From positions 930,001 to 994,000 of the forward strand of contig NC_013083.1 of the NCBI RefSeq assembly GCF_000142805.1: a DNA stretch of 64,000 nucleotides, in the 5' to 3' direction. Position numbers and translations under genes: made by a program. This stretch comes from Lachancea thermotolerans CBS 6340. Its lineage: Eukaryota > Ascomycota > Saccharomycetes > Saccharomycetales > Saccharomycetaceae. The notes beneath the pieces were generated by a model. The model saw only the letters and a list, made by a program, of their open reading frames with translations. It had not been told where the DNA came from and ran no database searches. This document shows, piece by piece, positions 38,776 through 49,091 of the stretch (position 1 is its first letter; every line of letters starts with the position of its first letter).

Positions 38776-39151
38776 CTTTTTGTTTGGCAAGCATTGAATC
38801 TGGTTTTCAATGATTGTTTTCTGAAATTACTTTCTTGTAGTTTAAGGTATATCATTGAAGAAGGTGCAGAAGCGAAGTCCGAACACACGCAGCTCCCAAC
38901 TTTGGAATTTCTGACGCTTCATTTCCTCACTAATTGATGTGGAATACTATCTACCACTAAAAATTCATTCATTGACTCGACAGATTGTCCGCCATTAAGA
39001 CTGCCACAAAGATTATTTTACGTCTAAAATCCGCTTCCCAGAGACGTATAAATAGGCTTCCACAGGCCCAACAATTCTCAGGACACATTCATCATATCCA
39101 ACCATATCTGCTCAAGCAGTCGCAGTACTATAAAAAATCTCTACAAATAGT
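38776..39151. other. Divergent RMP1/ACF2 promoter region
   Basis: 376 bases with a consensus TATAAATA (39047-39054) about 100 bases before the ACF2 ATG. No PAC motif is seen for RMP1. Confidence 0.55.
39047..39054 (+). promoter_or_regulatory. TATA box of ACF2
   Basis: TATAAATA, 98 bases upstream of the ACF2 ATG; fits a regulated, TATA-containing promoter. Confidence 0.55.
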
Positions 39152-41461
39152 ATGTCATATCAAAGACCAATGATGCCCATCCCGTCACAGGGAGACGGCA
39201 CATATGCCAGACCCGCAATTCCCCCACCTTACATTCCAACAGCGGCTCGTGATGGTCCACCACCTTTACCTCCCCGACCGGGGCAGCAGCGTTTTGACTT
39301 TCAGGAAACACCAGCCACTAACAAAGCTCCTGCCAACAGTCAAAACCTCGAAATGCCTTTTTCTACAGAGGCGGCTGATATATTTTCTTCGGCTATTTCA
39401 ACTGATCAGCCTCTGAGCGCCTTCTCAAGAACTTCTCATCCCGTTTCTCTTCCAGTCAACACATCTACAGGCGGTAAAGCTACAGAAACTAACAAGTTTT
39501 ATGGAAATATGTTGCTTGGAGATCAAACAAATCCAGTTTGGACCCATCCTTATTCCTTTTTTCTATCAAAGGACTCCAACTTGGGTATGGCGGTCTCATA
39601 CGTGAGTGCTTCTCAAAGAGTTTTTGCATCTGGGTCCCCACCTGAATACTTTTTTGGTCCCGCTGGTATAAAATCCTTCGTGTTTGGCGCGGTTGACTTT
39701 ACAAGCGCAAACCAAGTCTCGCTTGGCCTTACCAACTTGACGCACTTACAAGCACATGTTCAGGTCAGAAAGAACGCCAACCAGTTTATTCTGGTGCCCT
39801 TAGTGCAAGGCATGGGCTTTGCTACAGCTGTCTACTACAACATGATCCCCAAGCTTTCCTCCGGTGTTGGCTTCAAAAGTGTTAATGGAGTTACGTCGCC
39901 TCGCTCTGGCATTCAAAAATACCAAGTTGTATTGCAGAATAATGTAACATGGACTCTCTACGTTACTGTCCCATCTGGCCAGTCCTTAAGCTTAGCTCTT
40001 TCTAACAATCAAATTATTGGCAACAAGAGCGTTAATGGTTGTATTTTCCAGCTGGTTCCTGATACAAATTCTGCGATTGACGCTGCTGCGGGTTGCTACC
40101 CCAACAGCGGCACTCTCTCAGGATCTGTTTCTGGAACTACTGGTCAATACACCATAGCTTACGGGCTAAGTGGCTCGAGCAATGGAGGTAAAACATTAAT
40201 GTATGCATGCCCTCATCATGTCAGTTCATTCACCACTACAATGGCAAGCAGGAAGATAAATTCAAGCTTAGACTCTGTCAGTATGGGAAAAATGACTGGC
40301 TACATTACAAATACCTTTGAAATGCAAGTCAATGTGCCCTCAAATGTTGGCTTTGATCCATATTCGACTATTTCAGGTAAATCAACCCCCAAGTACTCGA
40401 GTGACGTTTTGAATGCAATCAAATCCGCTGCATCAACAGAAGCTGTTGCGGATGTGGTCAATGAATCAAATGTCGACTCCATGTATTTCGGTGGTAAGGT
40501 TCTCGCGAAGTATGCATGGATCCTGTACTGCTGCCAATACGTGATCAAAGACAAAGCTCTAGTCAGCACCTTGACAAATAACCTCAAAACTGCTATGGCC
40601 CGGTTCATTAGCAACAAACAGACTTTACCTCTAAGATACGACACAACCTGGGGTGGTATTATATCCTCGGGCTCGGAATCGCAGGACTTTGGAAATTCTT
40701 ACTACAACGACCACCACTTTCACTACGGGTACCATGTAATCGCTGCGGCTATTTTAGCCAAAGTTGACAAAGAAAATGGTGGTAATTGGCTGAGCCAAAA
40801 CAAAACCTGGGTTGACAATCTAGTCAGAGACTATTCCAACCCTAATTCTGCTGATTCCTACTTCCCAGTGTTTAGATCTTTTGACTGGTTTGCGGGTCAT
40901 TCTTGGGCTAAAGGTCTGTTTGCAAGCGGTGACGGTAAGGACGAAGAATCCAGTTCTGAAGATGTCAATGCTGCTTATGCCATAAAATTGTGGGGGAATG
41001 TTACGGGAAACACTAACTTGGAAAGCATTGGTAACCTCGAGTTGGGAATCATGCGCGGCTCCCTCAATAGCTATTTTCTTTATCTCGACAACAATACCGT
41101 TGAGCCTGCCAGTTTTATTGGCAATAAAGTAAGCGGAATATTGTTTGAGAACAAAATAGACCACACTACCTATTTTGGAACAAAGCTGGAATACATCCAA
41201 ATGATACACGCCATCCCCATTACCTCGATTTCATCTTTTATTAGATCTCCCACTTTTGTTCAGCAAGAGTGGGATCAAAAATTGTCGTCGATTGTAAGTG
41301 GTGTCCAGGATGGTTGGAGAGGCATCCTAATGTTGAACCGTGCTTTGTCGACTCCCACTGAAGCTTACGCCTTTTTTTCGGGATCGAGCTTTAAAACCCA
41401 ATATTTGGACGGTGGCCAGAGTAAAACATGGTCTTTGACTTATTCAGGTGCTTTCATATGA
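39152..41461 (+). CDS. ACF2: Intracellular endo-1,3-beta-glucanase, GH81
   Basis: GH81 endo-beta-1,3-glucanase (Acf2/Eng2), 769 residues (779 in S. cerevisiae). No signal peptide is seen, which suits the intracellular Eng2 type rather than secreted Eng1. The N-terminus is proline-rich (GPPPLPPRPGQ near residue 35), a ligand for SH3 domains; S. cerevisiae Acf2 was linked to cortical actin assembly. GH81 marks: NKFYGNMLLGDQTNPVWTHPYS, YNDHHFHYGYHVIAAAI with the catalytic Asp, and SSSEDVNAAYAIKLWG with the catalytic Glu pair region. It corresponds to YLR144C. Confidence 0.93.
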   Translation: MSYQRPMMPIPSQGDGTYARPAIPPPYIPTAARDGPPPLPPRPGQQRFDFQETPATNKAPANSQNLEMPFSTEAADIFSSAISTDQPLSAFSRTSHPVSLPVNTSTGGKATETNKFYGNMLLGDQTNPVWTHPYSFFLSKDSNLGMAVSYVSASQRVFASGSPPEYFFGPAGIKSFVFGAVDFTSANQVSLGLTNLTHLQAHVQVRKNANQFILVPLVQGMGFATAVYYNMIPKLSSGVGFKSVNGVTSPRSGIQKYQVVLQNNVTWTLYVTVPSGQSLSLALSNNQIIGNKSVNGCIFQLVPDTNSAIDAAAGCYPNSGTLSGSVSGTTGQYTIAYGLSGSSNGGKTLMYACPHHVSSFTTTMASRKINSSLDSVSMGKMTGYITNTFEMQVNVPSNVGFDPYSTISGKSTPKYSSDVLNAIKSAASTEAVADVVNESNVDSMYFGGKVLAKYAWILYCCQYVIKDKALVSTLTNNLKTAMARFISNKQTLPLRYDTTWGGIISSGSESQDFGNSYYNDHHFHYGYHVIAAAILAKVDKENGGNWLSQNKTWVDNLVRDYSNPNSADSYFPVFRSFDWFAGHSWAKGLFASGDGKDEESSSEDVNAAYAIKLWGNVTGNTNLESIGNLELGIMRGSLNSYFLYLDNNTVEPASFIGNKVSGILFENKIDHTTYFGTKLEYIQMIHAIPITSISSFIRSPTFVQQEWDQKLSSIVSGVQDGWRGILMLNRALSTPTEAYAFFSGSSFKTQYLDGGQSKTWSLTYSGAFI

Positions 41462-41802
41462 ATAACTGAGCGCTATTGTTGTACTGTCCAGCGCCACCCC
41501 TAAAGTATACCCGCAAGAACAAAGTCACGAAGTCAGAGGGCAGAATCCAAAGGGAATAAAGTTGAAATTATAGATATTTTGTATGTGTCATAGGTATTTA
41601 ATCGAGTTTTCCGATTAGTCCTCGCGCCATGTCTAGCGGCTTCAACTAAGCTTGTACGTGCATTAGCAGGATATCACGTGCTCGAGTGCTTGCTTGTCAA
41701 TAACAAGAACTTGAACTGTAGTAAGTGACGATTCGCAAACACTATACCTAAGACATCCTCTCACGGATTCAGCAGAGCTGTTTTCGACCCCAAAAGCTTG
41801 AC
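41462..41802. other. ACF2-SEC1 intergenic region
   Basis: 341 bases with the ACF2 3' end and SEC1 promoter. One CACGTG lies at about 41676. Nothing else recognised. Confidence 0.5.
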
Positions 41803-43976
41803 ATGTCTGACCTAATTGAGCTCCAGAGAAATTGTAAGTTTCCAAAACCTGAAAACTCACCTATACTATCGGCACCTTAACCCATACTAATGTTGGAACA
41901 GATATACTGTCGTTTATCAATGACATCAAAACAGAGCACAACCTCAAATTCCTAATCATCGATGATTGTGTTAACGCCCTTTTGGATTCATTATTTGCAG
42001 ACAAAAACGAACTTCTTCGAGCTGTCACAGCTATCGACTTGATAGACTCAAGCAAGAGGAAAGGGCAACCTTCAGTTGAGGCAATTTACCTGCTTAAGCC
42101 CACCAAATTTAACATTAACTGTATGGATGCGGACTTTAGTAACAGGCCTCCAAAGTACAAACGGGCCCACATCCGTTTTTTGCCGGGATTTAGAGACTAT
42201 TTGATCAAGCATTTTCACGGCAAGCAATACCTCCCACAGTATATATGCACTTTAGCTGAGGTTCAGTGCGCATTTACCCCGAGAGAATCGCTGGTATTTC
42301 AGACGTTAGGTGTTGACCAGCCTCTGCAAATCTTTTACAATAAAAAGTGCATCGATCTAATAGAAAGAAACATAGACAGAACAGTACAGTGCATGCTGAA
42401 CCTATGCATTGTTACAGGAGAATACCCAATTGTGAGGTATTCTCAACCCTCTCCAGAGGCTTACAAGATTTGCCCAGCCACAATGTTGGCAAAAAAATTA
42501 GCATTCCAGTTTCAAGAGGCCCTCGATGACTACGCTCGGAAGGACGAAACCTTTCCACCACCTTCTTCAAGACCCAGAGCGGTCTGTATCATAACAGAAC
42601 GCTCTTTGGACCCGTTCTCTTTGATACTCCATGAATTCTCGTATCAATCAATGGCGTATGACTTGGCTCCCGGCGTTGACACACGCACTGATATTTATCA
42701 TTACTCTGCTGAAACCGAAACTGGGCAGAGAGAAGACAAGGTTTCCAAACTAAGTGAGCTAGTTGATCCCGACTGGGCTGAGCTAAGGCATCAGCACATT
42801 ATGGATGCAAGTGAGTACCTTACCGCAAAAATTAATGAGCTCATTGCCAAAAATCCTTTGTTAGTTGACCGTGCAAACGTTAAAACGTCAACTGATTTGT
42901 TAAGCGTAGTTGCACACTTGAAAGACTTTGATGAAGAGAGACGGCGGATCACGCTCCATCGATCTTTGATTGATGAATGTCTTAAAATTAATGAACAGAG
43001 GCAATTGGCTGAGCTGGCCGATTTCGAGCAAGCATTGGCCGGTTTTGGGTTGGATGCAGACGGCAACAAGTTTAAAGGTGTAACAGAAAAACTCCTGGAA
43101 GTTTTAATGAATAAAGGTGCCAATATCACTGATAAAATCCGCTACATCTTAGCCTATGCCCTTTATCGGGGTGGCATTATCAAGGAAGATTTTGTTAAGC
43201 TTCTCTCATTCATTGGAGTGAACGCTGGACACCCTTTCTTCCAGCATTTTATGACCTTGTTTTCAAACTTCGGTTATTTGGGCTATACACTCATAAAGGA
43301 GAAGGCTGGCGACAAGCCTTACAAAAAAGAGTGGCATCACGAAACTATATTGAATGACCCCAATACCTATAACACATCGCGCTTTGTTCCTGCTGCCGCG
43401 AATAACCTCTCAAAGGTTATCACAAATCCTTTGTTCCTAAATGAGGAAGCGTTCCCTTACGTTAAGGATAAGCCGATTGAAGTGCTAGAAGACGAAACAC
43501 CTGACAATATCGGCTATAACTACTCATCAACTTCTCTGAGAAACCCGAGACATAAGGCTTCTTGGACGAAAAACACTCAAAACAGGGCTCCAAGGCAAAG
43601 ATTCTTTTATTATAGCCTTGGCGGTTTGACCTACGGAGAAATACGGACAGCTTATATGCAATCACAACTCAAGAACAAAGACATTTTTATTGGTACTGAC
43701 TGTATTTTGACGCCTCTGGATGTGATGCAGAGTGTGGAAAAGTTGTCAGAGCCAAGAAATGCACTAGGGCTCCAAGATGACGCCAAAGAGAAGGAAAAAG
43801 TACCTGACTTTCTTTTTGATAGAGCTGTGGTAGCTCCCGTAGTATCCCAGCACGTTCACAAAGTATCTCATCAGAGGCCATCCAATGATGCAAAGCCTGT
43901 CATGCCAACTCCGCCTCCTCAAGAGAAGGAGAAAAAGAGGTCAAAGTTTTCAAAGTTCCTGAGGTCCAAGTCGTGA
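41803..43976 (+). CDS. SEC1: SM protein Sec1, spliced
   Basis: Sec1/Munc18 protein that binds the exocytic SNARE complex and promotes vesicle fusion at the plasma membrane. The gene has exon 1 at 41803-41833 and exon 2 at 41902-43976, giving 701 residues (724 in S. cerevisiae). The spliced start reads MSDLIELQRNYILSF, matching S. cerevisiae MSDLIELQRNYLIGV; without the intron the frame would lack its first 45 residues or so. Other conserved stretches: NINCMDADF.NRPPKY, TERSLDPFSLILHEFSYQ, HQHIMDASEYL, VVAHLKDFDEERRR, and a basic C-terminal tail. It corresponds to YDR164C. Confidence 0.95.
41834..41901 (+). other. SEC1: Intron in SEC1
   Basis: 68-base intron splitting the Tyr codon (T|AT) at residue 11. 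The donor is GTAAGT (41834-41839), the branch point TACTAAT (41885-41891, a one-base variant) and the acceptor CAG ending at 41901. Unspliced reading meets a TAA inside the intron. Compact for a yeast intron. Confidence 0.93.
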
Positions 43977-44032
43977 TTAAGATAACAATAAGTAGAATTT
44001 AGTCGGATGAGTATGCTGGTTGTACCTAAATG

Positions 44033-44980
44033 TCACAGGCCATGCTTCCGAGCAACGTTTTCCATCTTCCGGAGGGCTTTCGGCGTTTTATTTTTGCTAC
44101 TCTGCTCCGCTTCGGGAAGTTGCCGTGGTGGAAGCGTCCCTGTTCGTGTCTTTTTGACTGTTCTAGGAGGGATTTGATATTGTTGGTGAGAATGTGCGTG
44201 AATTTGTGGAGGAGAGCGTGAGGTAATTTGTTGGGTCATGTTTAGAACTTGCTGTTGCTGCATGTAGCCATATGTGGGTACAGCATTTCCTGAAAGACTT
44301 CTTTCATATTGGAAAAGTTGGGCCTGGTTGTCGGGGGAAAACTGCACTTGTGCTTCGTGCGCAAAAGCATCAGGGTGCGTTCCAACTTGGCGGCGCTTGG
44401 ATTTGCTTCGGCTATCATCGCTATCGCTTTCGGAACCATCACTCAAGATCTCAACTTCCCTCTTTTTTGATATATGAATACCATTGGAACTTGCGGATTG
44501 CGTATCAAGCATCGATTTGACAAGCGCAGTATTTTTTCTTGCGTTCAAAACCATTTCTTGTCCTCTTGATACGTGAAGTATGTTACCGCTATCCTTGTCG
44601 TTCTCTAACTCTTTAGAAACCAACGTTTCCATAGTTGCAGCTCCGCTCTCTGGGGATTCCAATTCATCTTGGTCTGATGATCTCAGAACGCTGGAAGCCC
44701 CTTCTTTTCTGATTTTCGCTGGATTGTAAGCAACACCCGCAGTTTTCAAATCTTCATAATCCATACACATTATGCGGAGGTACTCCGGACTGACCTTGTC
44801 AAGCCTTCCCAATTGGAATGCATTTTCGTTCTTCAAATGTTCTTCTGCGGCTTCTTTGATTCTTCTTTCAATCACTAATCGCTTGCACAACAAATCATTT
44901 TGTGCGGGCTCTAGGACCTTCTGATCGCGAAATTTGATTAGCTTCTGAGCCTCCTCTGACCAATCGTAGCTTTCATTCAT
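44033..44980 (-). CDS. Unrecognised nuclear-looking protein
   Basis: 315 codons with ATG (MNESYDWSEEAQKL). I recognise no family. The N-terminal third (about 1-100) looks folded and helical, with DLLCKRLVIERRIKEAAEEH and EYLRIMCMDYEDLKTAGVAYN; the rest is low-complexity: an acidic serine patch SDGSESDSDDSRSKSKRRQ (about residue 185, nuclear-signal and CK2-like), Gln/His-rich stretches and a basic C-terminus (TPKALRKMENVARKHG). It lies between SEC1 and DPH6, a place where S. cerevisiae has no matching gene, so it may have been lost after genome duplication or moved. The ORF length and composition support a real gene. Confidence 0.7.
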   Translation of the reverse strand: MNESYDWSEEAQKLIKFRDQKVLEPAQNDLLCKRLVIERRIKEAAEEHLKNENAFQLGRLDKVSPEYLRIMCMDYEDLKTAGVAYNPAKIRKEGASSVLRSSDQDELESPESGAATMETLVSKELENDKDSGNILHVSRGQEMVLNARKNTALVKSMLDTQSASSNGIHISKKREVEILSDGSESDSDDSRSKSKRRQVGTHPDAFAHEAQVQFSPDNQAQLFQYERSLSGNAVPTYGYMQQQQVLNMTQQITSRSPPQIHAHSHQQYQIPPRTVKKTRTGTLPPRQLPEAEQSSKNKTPKALRKMENVARKHGL

Positions 44981-45377
44981 TATTTTGTTAGTCTAATCAA
45001 GATACAAATTTAGTAAGGAACTGATAATTTAATTTCAACATAAAGGTATCATGTATTTAACACGCCTGATAATTTTCAAGGCGGATCTTACCCCAACGTC
45101 GACTCAAGGCATTCTTTGACACATGGCGAAGCTTCAAACTGTGAATGGCGACATTCGTTGAAATCCTCCTAGTTCAGTTGGCTCTTCAACTTCGAGGTAA
45201 TTTCTCGTCATTATCGGAACATATCAATTCTGTTGCACAAAATATCTATTTCTTAAGAATCTAAAAACACAACGCCTAGCGGAACTTATGGTATCACGTT
45301 TCGTTAAGGCTTCTGCTCAATTAGAGCTGCCGGTTAACCCTACTGATACCTACGTTGAAGTGTTTGAAAAACTGGTA
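44981..45377. other. Upstream region of the unrecognised gene, with short plus frames
   Basis: 397 bases between two minus-strand genes. Plus frames at 45145-45264 (39 codons, ATG) and 45201-45497 (ATG at 45288, running into the DPH6 3' end) follow each other in different frames; no homology is recognised. Confidence 0.4.
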
Positions 45378-47432
45378 CTAATACATCACAAACAGACCCG
45401 CCAAACGTTCTTTTCCTTTATAGTCGTAGACTTTTTCTACTGGAACAAACTCAACATTTTTAGCATGGAGAACTTGGTTCGAAGGTTGGCAGAATAACGT
45501 TACTTGCGAATGGCCCTGATTCTTAAAAAATTTGTTGAGTTCATCTTTTGAGTCCACGTAAAGCGTCTTGTAGCACCTGGTGTCCCCATTGCCACGAACT
45601 GTGGCCTTGAATTCGTTCCCAGAATCCTCCTTTATGCTACTAAATGGGATTGTATCCTCATCGTCTTCTTCTGTGACAAACCTGCTGCAGGTAACTCCAC
45701 CCCATTCGCAAAGCGCATCTTTAGGAAGAGAAGAAACCTTGGCTATGATTAGGTTTCTTGGGTCCGCAAGTTCTCTGTGAAACCAGTGTTCTGATTTGGA
45801 AGCAAGCTCTTTACAATACAAAGACCACGTTCTTGCAACAATAGAAGCCATATATTTTTGAGAGACGTAGCATACCATGCTTATCTGCTTTTGCGACCCG
45901 ATGGTTTGTTTTAACGTGTCGAAGTGGCGAAGAGACAAGACACTTTGTGAAACATATTGTGACGCCCCTGTTTTTAGGGACTCTGCCAGTTGCATGGAAG
46001 ATGGAATCAAGGCAATCTGACCGCTGATAAAACTGATTTTGTTTGCATCATTAGCATTCCAAATAGCCTGAGAGTATGGCCCTATATTACACGGTGCCCA
46101 GTAAGATCGACCTTGTACATGCAGCCCGCCTTTCGACTTGTTAAGCGTCATTGTATGAACTGTATCAAGCTGAGATGCCAAATCTATTACCACTGAAAGT
46201 TGGAGCGAGTTCTTTTCTCCTATCAAGCTGCTCCCCACACATGCTCTTGCGGGCGGCAACGGACCAACATGTTTAACCTGGAAGAAAGCGCTGTAAATCT
46301 CGTTAACTTGATGAAAATCGCTCATATCTGAAAGAAGCAATGATGAAGCCATTATTTGCGAGGGTGATACCTTCTGATCAGCTAATAGAGTACCAAGCTC
46401 ATCTAATATGTTTTGTGCTTTTTCTTTTACAGTGGAACCTTTCCTTGGGGTTATATTTGACACATATAATAGATTCCCGACCCTATTCTTTGAGGTCTCA
46501 GGAAAATAAAGAGAGCTGGGTTGAGTTGATGAATCTATAGCGTTATCATTAGTCTCGAAGCCTATGGTGCTCATTTCTTTTAACATCTCCATCCAAGACT
46601 CTTCCAAAGGGGGAGGTACTGGAAGGTTTTCGAGCATCTTTGACATAGTTAACTTGTTTGGACGCTCGACATATGTAGCCCCCATAAGAGAACTAAAAAC
46701 GCCATCAGAACTTTCGCGCCCTTCGATTTGTATTACTTTTGGTGCCAAGTACCCGTTAAAGAAAAACGGCGCATCAAATACCATTGTTTCAAACTCACCA
46801 CCTTCGCCACAAATGTGAACATCATATAATTGGTTGAGTTTTTGAAGGGCTGGAAATACCTCGGGCAAAGATTTGCCTAAATGCCTATCGTCAAGCCCAA
46901 CTGCAGCTGTTTTGATTATTCTTGCATCCATCTTAGGCGAGCGTTCTTCACCTGGCAGTTTTGACATGCCACACATTTCAGTCATAAGTTGTTGCTGATC
47001 TCTTTGCCAGAGGTAGCTCAAAGCAACAAGGCCAAGTCTCGAACAAACGTCTTCGACCCTAGTTCTCTGGTAAGACGACAATATCGCACCGGCATTAACT
47101 GCTTCAATTTCTGGCATTTTTCTTTTGGCCTCTTTTAGTAGTTCCAATAAGTCTTCGATTTCGTCTTCGTCGGTGGGATAGTAGTGCAACGCTACATTTC
47201 TGGAAGTTTTGGGGCGAATAGCATGGCGAAATAGTGGAAGCCCGGTACACTTTTCATACATATTGACGATGTTATGACCAACAGTTTGGAACATGAAGCT
47301 GTCCAGCTCCTGTTGAGACTCATCGGCAGGATATAGATTGCCGAGCGCCACAAGCTCATGACCTTGACGTATGCTATGGAGTATACTATAACATGAGTCT
47401 TTCCCTCCCGAGACCAACGCAATAAATTTCAT
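45378..47432 (-). CDS. DPH6: Diphthine-ammonia ligase
   Basis: Last enzyme of diphthamide synthesis on eEF2, amidating diphthine with ammonium and ATP. 684 residues (685 in S. cerevisiae). The N-terminal ATP pyrophosphatase domain (about 1-230) carries the PP-loop SGGKDSCYS at residue 8; two YjgF/RidA-like domains follow (about 310-440 and 440-600). Other marks: ALGNLYP, GGEFETMVFDAPFF. It corresponds to YLR143W. The 3' end overlaps a small plus-strand frame of doubtful reality. Confidence 0.94.
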   Translation of the reverse strand: MKFIALVSGGKDSCYSILHSIRQGHELVALGNLYPADESQQELDSFMFQTVGHNIVNMYEKCTGLPLFRHAIRPKTSRNVALHYYPTDEDEIEDLLELLKEAKRKMPEIEAVNAGAILSSYQRTRVEDVCSRLGLVALSYLWQRDQQQLMTEMCGMSKLPGEERSPKMDARIIKTAAVGLDDRHLGKSLPEVFPALQKLNQLYDVHICGEGGEFETMVFDAPFFFNGYLAPKVIQIEGRESSDGVFSSLMGATYVERPNKLTMSKMLENLPVPPPLEESWMEMLKEMSTIGFETNDNAIDSSTQPSSLYFPETSKNRVGNLLYVSNITPRKGSTVKEKAQNILDELGTLLADQKVSPSQIMASSLLLSDMSDFHQVNEIYSAFFQVKHVGPLPPARACVGSSLIGEKNSLQLSVVIDLASQLDTVHTMTLNKSKGGLHVQGRSYWAPCNIGPYSQAIWNANDANKISFISGQIALIPSSMQLAESLKTGASQYVSQSVLSLRHFDTLKQTIGSQKQISMVCYVSQKYMASIVARTWSLYCKELASKSEHWFHRELADPRNLIIAKVSSLPKDALCEWGGVTCSRFVTEEDDEDTIPFSSIKEDSGNEFKATVRGNGDTRCYKTLYVDSKDELNKFFKNQGHSQVTLFCQPSNQVLHAKNVEFVPVEKVYDYKGKERLAGLFVMY

Positions 47433-47654
47433 GGGCTTTCTGAAGTTGACCGTTTCTCTGGTTTTTTATTAAGATGGACAGCGTTGGTGAAACGTTAACT
47501 TTTTGACATGTGTATAGGTAAGAACAATACTTGCCACGACACTTCATGAAAGCACTGCGAATTGAGTTGGGGGAGGGGGGAGCACACCAAACTGTCAAAT
47601 AGCTGATCATTAACGATTTAAATGTCTCTATATCCTGAATATGTTATAATGCAA

Positions 47655-49091
47655 TTATGTAGTCTGAGGCTTTCCGAATAGCGAGCGAAGGAGAACCTTA
47701 GTAACAGACTTTACCAATGGAAAGCCATTGTCCGCTCTGACAGCGTCCCCGTTCTCCTGCATTCTTCTGAACAAATAATCCTTGGTCTCAACTGGTGGAC
47801 CCCAGGGAACATACTTAATAACGTTCTTGGCCTTTTGATTGTTAATCAGATCGTGGGTCACATTGTCAGCCATGCCAAGCAATTGGCCGAGTACCACATT
47901 TGCCTTCCCAATATTACCATCATGGCCTTCGAGAAGTTTAGTGGCGAGGGCGTTCGATTCGTAATTGTGAGATGCAACAACCAAGTGACCGTATGTGGAT
48001 TGGTCGCCTTTCTCAAGCAAGTCAGTGATGACGTTCTTCATGACGGTGTTGAAGTTCGCGTCCGTGCTAGCTTGGTCTGGGTGGATAACAGTTGAACGGT
48101 TGGGCTCAGAGTGAATGTACGCCCCGCGCACAATTTTCAAGCCCAGCTTGTATCCTTCCCTTTCAGCACGCTCGTACTCTTTGGCCAAGTCAGAGGCAGA
48201 GTCAGTAAGGTAAAGTTGCCACGTTCCCACGCAAGAGACTTGACTGGAGTCTCTTGGGTTGAATTTCTGGAATAAAATGCGTTGCAACTCGTAAACACCT
48301 GCCTTTTGCAAAGAGTACTTTTCGGCATCTATCACGGAAACGAAGAACGGGATTTTTCTCTCTGGATATTTCTTAGCGAACTCTTGGTTGAGTTTAAAAA
48401 TCTCCTCAGTAATGGCGACACAGTTGTTGACCAAAGCCTCACGCTGAGCCTTCCATTCGGGGTCGTTAAAGTGCAATAGGGTCTCGTATGGGTTTGAAAC
48501 GAGCGCGGAAGGTTTCAAAGCAATGTATCCAGGAGGAATGCTGTTAACATCTTCAACCGTGTCGAGCTGCTCTTGCAAGTTTGGCTTCAGGATCTGATGG
48601 ATGGAAGCAATAGTTTCTGATACAATGCTGCCGATGTTGATGTTCTTGGTGCCCTCGGCATCTTCGATGGTTAGCGACAACATCATGTTGTTGATTCCAC
48701 GCTCTTGTAGTCTCTTGCCGGTCTCGCGGACCTCCTGGAAGTTGTCACCCCCACAGTAAAGGGACGACACAAGTAGCTTCATAAGCCACACAGGCACGAG
48801 CGGGAACATCTTCAGCACCAAATCCAGCATGGGCTTATTGATGGTAGCGAATCCGATTACACCTAGGGAAATCAATTCTTTGGTAGAAAGAGTCTGTAGG
48901 TGCGCCTCACTAGCAGGGGCGCGAACAGCGGCAGGCTTTGCCGTTGCCGTCTGAGGCCGCGCGGCCTCCATCTTCAAAGTCGCCTTGTTTGCTGTGCTCT
49001 GCGACATCATACGCTGTGTCATGGCCATCGGCCTAAAGCCCGAGGCCAAAGCTCTCAAATTTCTTGCTGCAACAGTCTGTCTGCACAACAT
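47655..49091 (-). CDS. PUT1: Mitochondrial proline dehydrogenase
   Basis: FAD-linked proline oxidase giving pyrroline-5-carboxylate, the first step of proline use as nitrogen source. 478 residues (476 in S. cerevisiae). An N-terminal mitochondrial targeting stretch, rich in Arg/Ser/Ala, precedes the PRODH barrel. Conserved: [30 protein letters not shown], the C-terminal [18 protein letters not shown], which contains the Arg-Glu residues used for proline binding. The upstream region has a TATA box and CGGAA-TTCCG half-sites. It corresponds to YLR142W. Confidence 0.95.
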   Translation of the reverse strand: MLCRQTVAARNLRALASGFRPMAMTQRMMSQSTANKATLKMEAARPQTATAKPAAVRAPASEAHLQTLSTKELISLGVIGFATINKPMLDLVLKMFPLVPVWLMKLLVSSLYCGGDNFQEVRETGKRLQERGINNMMLSLTIEDAEGTKNINIGSIVSETIASIHQILKPNLQEQLDTVEDVNSIPPGYIALKPSALVSNPYETLLHFNDPEWKAQREALVNNCVAITEEIFKLNQEFAKKYPERKIPFFVSVIDAEKYSLQKAGVYELQRILFQKFNPRDSSQVSCVGTWQLYLTDSASDLAKEYERAEREGYKLGLKIVRGAYIHSEPNRSTVIHPDQASTDANFNTVMKNVITDLLEKGDQSTYGHLVVASHNYESNALATKLLEGHDGNIGKANVVLGQLLGMADNVTHDLINNQKAKNVIKYVPWGPPVETKDYLFRRMQENGDAVRADNGFPLVKSVTKVLLRSLFGKPQTT

